64,000 nucleotides of DNA from the NCBI GenBank assembly GCA_014218235.1, contig CM024753.1:183806348-183870347 (forward strand), given 5' to 3'. Made by a program: the position numbers and the translations under genes. The stretch comes from Colocasia esculenta (lineage: Eukaryota; Streptophyta; Magnoliopsida; Alismatales; Araceae). The first letter of the stretch is position 1; each line of letters opens with the position of its first letter. The notes under the pieces are model-generated. The model ran no database searches and was not told the origin of the DNA. It worked only from the letters and a program-made list of their open reading frames with translations. Shown here piece by piece: positions 56,061-64,000 of the stretch.

Positions 56061-57589
56061 AAAACACGCGCAGCGTTTGGGCCTTCCGTCGGAAACACAG
56101 ATCATTTGGCATATAATGCCGCCCCTCATAAGCCTGAACATGACCCAGGTGTTAGCCACCTAACCCTTGATGTTCAAAGTCTCATAAGAAAACGAATCGG
56201 CAGGGTTGGGACAGTGAGACATGAACAGTGATAAGGGGATTTGAACAGTGCCTTGTCTGCCCCTAGACCCATTAGAGGAGGCACATATATGGCCTGATAT
56301 GAGCTCCTTGTATTGGGCCTTCAAGATTCACGGTTAATGCACAAAAGGGATCTGAATAAATAAAAAAAATAACACCGAATGAAGGGACTTGTTGCAGTAA
56401 ACATGTCATGGCAGTGAGTATATTTCTCATAAGCTGTCCTTGGTGGACTGAGAAGTACTCAGTGGCCCTCTCCAATGTCCCGTATGAGGTAATGGAGTGG
56501 TCTCTTGCAACGCAAGAAAATGAAATCAGCAGAGAGAAACCTACGGTAAAGAGCAAACTTGTTTACCACATATAGTGAATATTCCGGTTTCATATGAAAG
56601 CCCAGGAGAACATGACTGAAGCAAGAAAAGGAGGGGGAAAGGGGAGGGGCACACAAACCGTAAAAAAAGGAAAAAAAAACATACACATATGGAAAACGGA
56701 AGGTAGTCTTTCACTATTGAGAACATGAAGTTACATGAGAGAGAGAAGGATGAGCCAAAAGAAAAGAACACACATGGGGACTGCCGTGGCAGTCCCCCCA
56801 TTGTCCCTACCCTTCCTGACTGCTTGCCCCTCCTCTCCTTTTCTTCTTTTAACTCTTTTTTCTCTTGGGGAGACACAGCCGGATGGTCACCTGTGAGAGG
56901 CCCTTCTTCCTCTCTGTTTCTTCTTCTCTTCAGCAGGCCCAGCAGATGGGAGAGGGAGGCAAGAAGCCCAACCCTCCTTTCCTTTTCCTCTCACGCAGCA
57001 GAAAACCCAGGAGAAGAATGTTCAGCCCCCCCCCCCCCCCCCCCCTCTCTTCCTCTTAACCAGCAGCAAGCAAAAACTTCCCAAGCTCCTTCTTTTGCTG
57101 TTGAGGAACACCAGATGAGGTGTCCCTGAGAGCTCTCTCTCCCCCCCTCTCCCTTCTGCCTTCCCAGCCAAGAAGAACCCGAAGGAGGCTTTTTCCACCT
57201 TGCCTTTTCCTTCACGCAGCCCAGCAGCCTTGGGGAGGAAGCTTCCCTCCTGCTGCCATGCTGCTGCTACAGCAGCTTTTTGTTGGTGTGGTGGGGGGTG
57301 TAGAGATAGCTTAGGATGACCCCCTTGCATGGGGTAGATGGGCTATTGGGTAATGGGCTTTTAGATGGCCTCTTAGCAGGCTCTTTAGTGGGTTCTTTTA
57401 GGGGGTAGCTGGGCCATTAAATGCAAGCCCACTGTGCTATTTTTTTTGGGTGCCCACAGAAGGACTCTCTGCAAGAGACCTGCCCAAAAACCACATGCAA
57501 AAACCACAAGCCTGAGAGGGCACAACAGGCCACACCGGCCCCGGCCCTTAAGGCACAAGCCTAAGAGGGCACAACAGGCCACGCTGGTT
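56061..57589. other. Unassigned region, polypyrimidine-rich, probably LTR-derived
   Basis: Follows the satellite-like array. 56790-57230 is strongly C/T-rich with a C20 run near 57030-57049, and two copies of a 34-bp unit (GAGAGGGCACAACAGGCCAC and neighbouring bases) occur at about 57510-57572. No coding sequence was recognised. It may be LTR leader or U3 of the element that ends at 58188. Confidence 0.4.
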
Positions 57590-58188
57590 ATAGGACTATA
57601 TATAGTGAGTCTCTTCTTGTGTGAAGAGAAGGCCAGTGAGGGTGCTGGCAGTTTCTGTCCAGCTGAGGGACTGTACTTAGCATTTCCTTTGGGTTAAGGG
57701 AAGAACCTAGCTAGGGTTAGTGACAGTAGAACCTTGTTGGGGTTTGTACCAACAGAACCTAGCTGGGTGTTTAGCTAGCAGAACCAAGTTGGGGTTTGTT
57801 CCAACAAAACTGCACTGGGGTTTGTTCCAAGAGAGTAGCTTCTTGACTTATAATAGAAGTGAGTTTCCTTCCTACTCGGAAAGGAAGAGGACCAGCGGGG
57901 AGCTGGGGATTTGTATATCCTTGGGGGGATTGTGCCCCGGTTAGTGAGATCCCAAGATTTTACTTGGGGACTGGACGTAGGTCTTCTTTCTGTGAAGTAC
58001 CGAACCATGATAAAATTCCTTGTGTTCATTTGTGTGATTGTTTTAATTTGCTTCCGCAATGCTACTCTCTATCACACACTATCACATTCACTAACCAAAG
58101 TTTTTATGTTGTGAATTTTGTGTTTTAGTTTCAAAATTTATGTAGCTATTCTATTCACCCCCCTCTAGAAAGCTTGTTGCCATAATCC
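57590..58188 (+). repeat. 3' end of a SIRE-like LTR, probably the last segment of B
   Basis: Contains GGGGACTGGACGTAGG (57964 region), GAACCATGATAAAATTCCTT, the CTATTCACCCCCCTCTAG segment and the terminus GGACCAACA, in the same order as LTRs of A and C. A TATA-like CTATATATAG is at 57594. It would complete the 3' LTR of B, but a second TATA and missing leader leave open that it is a separate truncated LTR. Confidence 0.6.
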
Positions 58189-58870
58189 GTGGACCAACAT
58201 AGTTAATTGTCAAATACTGGTTAATTCTTGAAGATAATATATATCTTCCCAACTGCTGGCACTATTTTCAGTTTGAGAGTACATTCGATAGCCATGAGAA
58301 TTTGGGACGGGAAAATTCTTCTTGAATGTGATAGAAAAACTGTAGTGTGTAGATGCCATTTCGGATTCACTTGGTCATTTGCATCGGCCATGATCATTTT
58401 TTAGTGATAGAAAAAGTTTTTGAGATAACTATCATTATTTGTAGTAATGGTAGTAGCCAGATAATCTCTGATAAAGGAGGTTTTTCAATCCTGATAAATG
58501 TGGAGAATTGCTTTGGTAATTTAGATAGTTTATCGGGACTTTTATCAACAGTTATTGATGATAACTCTCTCTTGATAACTCTATCTCCCCTCTTAGGTCT
58601 GATAAAATTATTAGCCCAGGTAATTAATTTATCTCTTAAATAAAAAAACATTTAAACTAGGTTATCTTATTTATAGATAGCTTATTTGCTATCAAGTTAT
58701 CAAAGAGGCCTTGTTTGAGAGGGAAAGGGCTCCCCAAGAATCTTGATAGAAAATTGTTTGATCATTTGTAGGTCAAGTTAATGACAATCAACTCTAATGG
58801 GCAGACATAGATGATGAGGTCATTCTGAAGTCAATTGTTGAATAAGGAACTGCAGTTGATATCTAAAAAT
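58189..58870. other. Unassigned AT-rich segment inside the CACTA
   Basis: No tnp2 sequence continues here although B interrupts tnp2 at 24206, so the 5' part of tnp2 was lost. No gene recognised; the 85-codon minus frame at 58394-58651 has no familiar motif. Confidence 0.4.
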
Positions 58871-58879
58871 GTTTTACCT

Positions 58880-59470
58880 CGAAAATTTTCTATGGAGGGG
58901 GAGGGAAGCAGTGGTGGGGCGCAGGAGGGGGAGGGGTAGTGTGGGGGGGGGGGTTGCACAGGAAGGGGGGGAGGGCAGCAACAGTGGGGCGCAGGAGGGG
59001 GAGGGGCAGCGGAGGGGTGCACAGTTGGCGGGGTGGGGGGGAGGGCGACGATGGTGGGGCGCAGAAGGGGGAGGGGCAGTGGCGGAGGCTGGCAAGTGAG
59101 CAGTTTGGGGGGGGGGGGGGGGGGGGGGGGCGTAGGGGAGGGGGTACCAGAAGGGGGAGTGGCAGCAGCGGAGACCGACAGGTGGGCAGTTGGGGGGGGG
59201 GGGTAGGGGAGGGGGTACCAAGAGGGGGAGGGGGGCTGGCAGGGGTACGTGGGGGGCCAGGAGTGGGAGGGGGTGGGGGTCGCCGGGAAGGGGAGGGGGG
59301 CCAGGGATGGAAGGGGAGGGGGTTTCCAGAAGGGGGAGGGGGCTGGTAGGGTGGGGGGGCGGGAGTGGGATGGGGATAGGGGTGGGGGTCACCTGGAGGG
59401 GGTGGGGATCGCTAGGAGTGGGAGGGGGAGGGGGTCGCCGGGAGGGGGAGGGGTAGGGGATGGGGTACCT
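58880..59470. repeat. G-rich minisatellite (GGGGAGGGG type) near the CACTA 5' end
   Basis: Almost pure purine plus strand: GGGGGAGGGG units, G-runs up to ~25 bases (59107-59131), and interspersed GGCAGCGG or GGTCGCCGG. A 253-codon minus-strand frame (58874-59635), Pro/Ser-rich, is a by-product. It could form G-quadruplexes. It sits just inside the promoter-proximal end of the CACTA. Confidence 0.9.
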
Positions 59471-59640
59471 GCGATCAGCGGCGGTGGCGCAGATCGTGGC
59501 GGTGCAAGTCACGGTGGCCGATGGCGACGGTGAAGGACTCGGCGGGTGATCGGCGTCGGCGATGTGGCGGCTGGCAGGGCGGTGCAGGTCGCGGCAGCCG
59601 GGGGCGGCGTCAGTCACACACACACACACACACACACAGG
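59471..59640. other. CpG-rich sub-terminal segment and (CA)n microsatellite
   Basis: GGCGGTGGCG, GGTGCAGGTCGCGGC and related CpG-rich repeats, then about twelve CA dinucleotides at 59614-59639. It resembles the CpG-rich first-exon/promoter region of CACTA elements but no gene start can be assigned. Confidence 0.5.
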
Positions 59641-59888
59641 CAGGAGGGGAAATGTGGGTTGGCCGATGGATATTCCGACAGATTTCTTTTCATCGGAATA
59701 TCCGTTGAAAATACCGACAGATTTTCTGACTAAATTCAGTTTGTCGGCATTACCGACTAATATTTCCAATGGAGTGTTATCTGTCTGAAATTCTGACGGA
59801 TATTCTGACAAAAATATGTCCATCGGCATTATCGACAAAATATTTCCGTCGAAAATATCCGTTGGTAATGCTGCTTTTTCTTGTAGTG
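59640..59888 (-). repeat. Right terminal inverted repeat and sub-terminal repeats of the CACTA
   Basis: Dense ATTCCGACAGAT, CCGACAGATTTTCTGAC and TATCCGTTGG motifs, ending TTTTTCTTGTAGTG, the inverted CACTACAAGAAAAA terminus. The target duplication ATT follows at 59889-59891. Confidence 0.92.
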
Positions 59889-59891
59889 ATT

Positions 59892-60768
59892 GTATGTAGG
59901 TCTATAGTACATAGACACAACGTTGGACCTACTACTGGTGCCCTTGGAAACATGCTCCATCTGGAAGACTCTCCTCTGTTCCAAAGAGCCAGTGGGCACA
60001 AGAAGACATCCGTTAGACTCAAAAGAAGGAGAGAAGAAGGAAAAGAGAAAGAGCTCCAACGACTATCATTCAATGGTCCTCTTCAACTGCTCTATAAAAT
60101 ATGAAGACTCTGAAGCAGAAGACAAGAGAGAAATTCTGAAGATCTTTCTGAAAGAGTGTTTATCCTGTGAGGAGCCTAAATGACACACACATTCAAAGAA
60201 AAGAGAGAAAGAGCTTGATCCCATTCATAGAAGATTACGCCCAAGCAAAAATCATCTCAAGCTTGCAAACAATTCAAACTTTCTTTCCTTCTCAACTCTC
60301 TCTCTCTGTGTCTATGTAAATCTGTGAGAGAGTTTCTTCCTGAGAGTTTGAGCATTCTTCTCATTCTTTAGATCTCATGTTGCTGTTGGAGATCAAATAT
60401 CCAAGTTCTTATTTTCTGAACTTGATCTCCACAGCTTGCTCTTTTTTATCTAAAGAAGAGTTGGGTTGTTCCTCTTCATTTGAAGAGAAGACTTGTTGTG
60501 TAATTGTTTCACTTCAGTGGAAAGGAAGATCAGCTTGTGCTGGATGTTGTAAACATGTTGTGGTTTGAGTGAGTTGTTTCTGAGCTCACAAAAGAAATAC
60601 CTGGCTGAGGTTAAATAGTGGGTTACCTTCTTTCCCGAAAAGAGAAGAAAACCAGCAAGGAGATGGGTGTAATTGCTCCTTGTATTGAAGGGAAGACCAA
60701 CGAGTGTGATGAGTGTATCCCCTTGTTTAAGGGAAGAATGTCGATTACTTGGTGGTTAGTGAAATCTC
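59892..60768 (+). repeat. 3' LTR of C, second segment
   Basis: Colinear with 4477-5335 of the 5' LTR, including TATAAAAT at 60093-60100 and the Ser/Leu-coding leader. It ends at ATCTC (60764-60768), the left duplication of solo LTR S2. Confidence 0.88.
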
Positions 60769-62368
60769 TGTAGAATCGGACTTTCATCCCATAAAGAAAA
60801 TATGAAAAAGATAGTAGTAAAAGTAAAAGGGGTGCACAATATCGGATGAGGATTGTGATCACCAGAGACACGTGAGTCTCGAAGGAGTAAAATAAACAAA
60901 TAAAGGGAGGGATTGCATGAAAATACCTTTGTGGGGAGATTGTGGGGAGATGTGGATTCGCATCTTTTTCTACAACATGGTCAGCCATGGTAAAAGGCTT
61001 CGACTAATTATGCTTCAAAAACACAACAAAAGATGAAGGCAATGAATTAGCCAAATTGTGTACTATTCAAATTATCATAAGATAAATAAATAATAAAATG
61101 CATGGAGAAGAACACACATTTTGTGTCTTTTAAATCCCTATAAGGATAGGTGCGTATGTGCATGCATGAAAAATCGATTAAACAAGTGTGTGTATGTTGG
61201 AGATTGATAAAAAGTGCTCACGTGGGAGCAAACAGGGAGAAGTGCTCTTGTGGGAGCGATGGAGATTTGAATAGAATAAACAAGAAGAGGAGAGAGGTCA
61301 TCTTCCCCTATGATGAAGGGCACATGGCGTGCATGGAGCTTGAGGAATCTTAGAGGGAGGTGCTTGAGTGAAAGCTTTAAAGGAGGAAGGAGAGGAATAC
61401 GTCAGTGGCTGCTGCTCCTGTTGGTGGCCGCTGTGAAGAGGAGGGTGCGCTTCAAAGGTCGAGGTGGAGATCCGACAACATCTCTCCTTCAATTGCACCC
61501 TCTCAACTCATTACATCTGGGGGAATTCGCACTAGCCAACCTTCTGAAACGACAGACCAGAGGTGCATATATAGGGATATGGGGCTTAAAGTCTGAGGTG
61601 GGTCAAAACCCTAAATCACGTCAGGGACAGTGGACGCGTTTAAAGTTGAATCATGTCAGACCAACAAGATGTGTTAAAAGAATTTCAAATTTTAATCAAA
61701 TTATGGCATAAATAACAAGCTGAATCGGGTCAGGAAGACATGACACATTATAAATTTTCGAAAATGGTTACAAAAACTTGCCAAAAGGGAAATTTGGAAA
61801 GTGTAATCGCGTCAAGAGTGCATGACGTGTTTGAGAAAAGGCAATATGTATTTTCAAAGCCAAAAATGAAAATTGCTTAGAAATATGGAAGTTCAAAATC
61901 GCGTCGGATCTGATTGACGTGTTTCAAAATTCTTATTCAATTAGCGATCGCTTGTTGCAAAATCGTGTCATAGGAAGCTGACGCGTTAACACCAATCGAT
62001 TATCAAAATCGCGTCCGATTGGTCTGACGCATTCATGAATGTTCACCAATAGCAGGATATTCACCAATCGATGGGGGAAAATCTCGTTAGGATGACCTGA
62101 CGCGTCACTGACAAAAGGCGTCCTATTGGACTGACACATTAATGAAAAAATAATCACGTCCAGTTATGCTGACACGATTCAAAGAGGGCTAGAAGGTGCT
62201 CCATTAAGCCAAGAGAATTAGGGGAAAGCCTTGAAGAAATAAGGGGACATGTGGTAGACCAAAAAAGATGGGGAAAAACACTCACAAAGTGCGAAATGGA
62301 GGTCCACTTGAGGCATTATGGGGAAACATGAAATTTCTCAGTGTGGTGTCAAATTTGGCGTGTCTACA
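60769..62368 (-). mobile_element. Solo LTR S2, same family as S1, minus orientation
   Basis: 1600 bp, termini TGTAGA and TCTACA, duplication ATCTC/ATCCC (60764-60768, 62369-62373) with the uninterrupted site GAAATCCCAAG at 5336-5346. The minus strand begins TGTAGACACGCCAAATTTGAC, matching the start of S1 (TGTAGAAATGCCAAATTTGAC). It carries AATCGCGTC..TGACGCG motifs at 61800-62170 and a TATATA box near 61568. Confidence 0.85.
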
Positions 62369-62373
62369 ATCCC

Positions 62374-62592
62374 AAGATTTGCTTGGGGACTGGACGTAGC
62401 ATTTGGAAGAGTCAAACCAAGATAAATCCTTGTATTTATTGTGTGTGAATATTGCTTTTGCTCATTTACCTTTCATCGCACATGATTTTATTCACTAACC
62501 AAAGTTTTAAGTGGTCAATTTGTTTTTGGATTTCTATTTCTACCTATTTACCTCCCCTCTAGGTGTTTAGTGCTTGTTGCCGTGGGCTAACA
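62374..62592 (+). repeat. 3' LTR of C, last segment
   Basis: Colinear with 5342-5574. Has GGGGACTGGACGTAG and ends GTGGGCTAACA. The five bases after it, CTGTT, show only weak similarity to the left flank TTATT. Confidence 0.85.
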
Positions 62593-63386
62593 CTGTTTGG
62601 TATGGTTAATTCAATCCTCCATGACTAATAGACATCTTCGACTCCTTTCCAGTTCTATACATTTCTTTTGCCAAAGAGTTTCATCAAGTCATGTATATAT
62701 TGAGACATATTCCTTATTTTTATGAGAGTAAGTGATTTCATCTCGTGACTCAATTATGTTCGCATGATTTTTATTGGACCCAATAACTACGTGCAACTAG
62801 ACCACTAGCTAAGGTCCACGGATATGGCATCAAAGTTCGATTGTCCTGCATGCAAGACATTTTTAGTTACTCAAGTCTGATGACCACTTGCACCATTGAG
62901 ATCACAGAACTACCTCGAAGATATATCCAAATTAGAATGTTTTGTGCAAGTCAATTTAGAGAACTCATTTAGCCAATGAACACCTATACATCTACCTTAA
63001 AGTCTCCACTTAAGTGATCAATAAGATCAATCACCCTCATCATATGAATTGATAGCATTAGTAGTCATAATGTCCATTCTTAATCGGTCATTCGATTAGG
63101 AACATTTAGGGCTTATCATGGACTTCAACATATGCTAAGAAGACAATGTACATAACATGATGAATGTCAGTCAATTAATTTAGTGTGTAATGTTCATAAC
63201 ACTTACACACTGACTTAATCGATTATTTGGATAACATAACCGATTACTTCAATATAGTAATATCATTGACCTACTAACTTAATCGATTATCGTGGAAACA
63301 TAATCGATTACTTCAGTGTACTCATATCAATTATATACTAACTTAATCAATTATCAATACCTATAGAGAAAACTTAGTAGATTAAT
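62593..63386. other. Right flank of C, with AATCGATTA motifs
   Basis: AT-rich non-coding DNA, probably continuing the old repeat of 3059-3339. Two imperfect ~75-bp units at 63205-63350 contain TAATCGATTAT and ATCGATTACTTCA. Confidence 0.5.
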
Positions 63387-64000
63387 TTAAGAATGTTGTT
63401 TATGAGTACATTGATTGGCTTGTAGGGCACCCACATCTAATAGGAAGGACATGGGTGTGTTGAAGCAATCTAGATGGTTGGAAGGGTCAGTGGTTCTATC
63501 ATACAACTTCATGGTATGTATCTTTAGTTGGTTGGAGTGCGTGGCAATTAGGATCTCCTTAGTGAAAGGCGATGAAGGCACATGATGGGTGTATTCGAGA
63601 AGTTGGGGAGTTGCCTAGACAACATTTGGACCTCCTTCCAGGCTTCATCCAGCTTCTTCTCCAACCTGTTTGTGATTGTAGCTAGGGATCATAGTTGCTA
63701 AGGTTGAATGTTATGCCATTGAGGTAGTCCATAAGAGGTCGACTAGAGGAGGCATTGAGGTGCTATTAGAGGTGCCTACCTTTGTATTCGAAGTCTTTAC
63801 TAGCTAAGGTGGATGCAATAATGCTGGTGCGCCGCTCGTAGCGAGTCTTGGGCAACACTAATTGCTCGGAAAGGGACCCACAAGGTTAGGGAGGGCTGCC
63901 AATCCCTTGACTTCCCCCATGTCGACCACTTTGCCAAGTGATCATAGCTTGGAACTACACGAGGGAGACTGTGGTGGTGGAGTTTTGGATCCTCATAGTC
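63387..64000 (-). pseudogene. gag: gag fragment of a Tat/Athila-type Gypsy retrotransposon
   Basis: On the minus strand, a helical stretch (RLEKKLDEAWKEVQMLSRQL, near 63664-63605) leads after a frame change into SSPFTKEILIATHSNQLKIH and MKLYDRTTDPSNHLDCFNT. The spacing between 'PFT.EI' and 'YDRTTDP..HL..F' is that of the capsid region (retrotransposon gag, PF03732-like) in non-chromovirus Gypsy elements. The fragment is truncated at about 63400 and runs off the window on the right. At least one frameshift makes it a pseudogene. The clade is inferred from a few motifs. Confidence 0.65.

Larger units (their letters stand above)
10295..59888 (-). mobile_element. CACTA (En/Spm) DNA transposon expanded to 49.6 kb by nested insertions
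   Basis: The right terminus read inward is CACTACAAGAAAAAGCAG; the left is CACAACAAGAAAAAGTGG, with one change in the terminal CACTA. The 3-bp duplication ATT (10292-10294 and 59889-59891) and the uninterrupted copy of the host LTR at 4466 prove the borders. Both ends carry clustered CCGACGG/CCGTCGG-type sub-terminal motifs. tnp1-like (20860-22200) and tnp2 (22795-24206) remnants lie on the minus strand, so the right end is the transcriptional 5' end. Both genes are broken and one terminus is mutated, so the element is immobile. Confidence 0.93.
3340..62592 (+). mobile_element. Element C: SIRE/Maximus-like Copia retrotransposon, gag-only, heavily nested
   Basis: The order is 5' LTR 3340-5574, primer-binding site, degraded gag, a pol-less internal region, a polypurine tract, and a 3' LTR in three pieces (9174-10294, 59892-60768, 62374-62592). 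The pieces rejoin without loss once the CACTA element and solo LTR S2 are removed. LTRs start TGTTGAA and carry the GGGGACTGGACGTAGG segment near the 3' end that is also present in element A. Protease, integrase, reverse transcriptase and RNase H are all absent, so it must have depended on a related autonomous element. Divergence between its LTRs and many stop codons show it is old. Confidence 0.85.

Noticed and set aside
57434..57697. Frame of 87 codons before the SIRE-like LTR end
   Set aside because: It contains a duplicated non-coding unit and runs into LTR sequence.
58874..59635. 253-codon Pro/Ser-rich minus-strand frame
   Set aside because: Low-complexity reading of the G-rich minisatellite; no start context, domain or conservation signal.

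Overview
This is nuclear DNA of a flowering plant and consists almost entirely of transposable elements. The evidence is plant-type Copia and Gypsy LTR retrotransposons primed by initiator-methionine tRNA, an En/Spm (CACTA) DNA transposon with plant tnp1-like and tnp2 remnants, and LTRs rich in CpG-containing repeats. I found no host protein-coding gene and no tRNA or rRNA gene. The species cannot be named from the sequence.

The window is one nested stack, and most borders can be fixed from target-site duplications (TSDs). Old flanking DNA (1-126, 3059-3339, 62593-64000) carries a solo Gypsy LTR (127-3053). It also carries a SIRE/Maximus-like Copia element, here called C (3340-62592), that kept gag but lost pol. 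C contains two solo LTRs of one further family in opposite orientations (7488-8934 and 60769-62368) and a stray piece of its own U5 inside gag. The 3' LTR of C is split by a CACTA transposon now 49.6 kb long (10295-59888, TSD ATT). The CACTA holds an array of ~180-bp repeats split by Gypsy element D (12173-20146, minus strand, itself hit by a small Copia solo LTR), broken tnp1-like and tnp2 genes on the minus strand, and a second, 5'-truncated SIRE-like element, B. B is entered by the youngest insertion, full-length Copia element A (25355-38263, TSD CCCTC). The 3' LTR of B is entered by chromovirus F (38912-47557, TSD GATTA, with a solo LTR inside its own 5' LTR) and by minus-strand Gypsy element E (from 48654, right end lost). 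A satellite-like block (44-bp and 164-bp tandem repeats, 53752-56060), a SIRE-like LTR end (57590-58188), a G-rich minisatellite and the right CACTA end follow.

Element A is the only one with a complete set of retroelement domains: gag, protease, integrase, reverse transcriptase and RNase H. It also has a ~4-kb additional coding region after RNase H. That region begins with a domain resembling the putative plant transposon domain and has nuclear-localisation-like clusters but no visible signal peptide or membrane span, so the usual 'env-like' label fits poorly. Gag, pol and the extra region of A are broken by single-base frameshifts although its LTRs are nearly identical.

The strongest cross-cutting signal is that nearly every LTR family here, Copia and Gypsy alike, carries an array of short CpG-centred motifs (CGATT, GTCGAC or GTCGCGAC cores). 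In the three SIRE-like families the arrays sit at a similar distance (about 400-460 bp) upstream of the TATA box. The shared core is CGATT, while the flanking bases and repeat unit differ completely between families.
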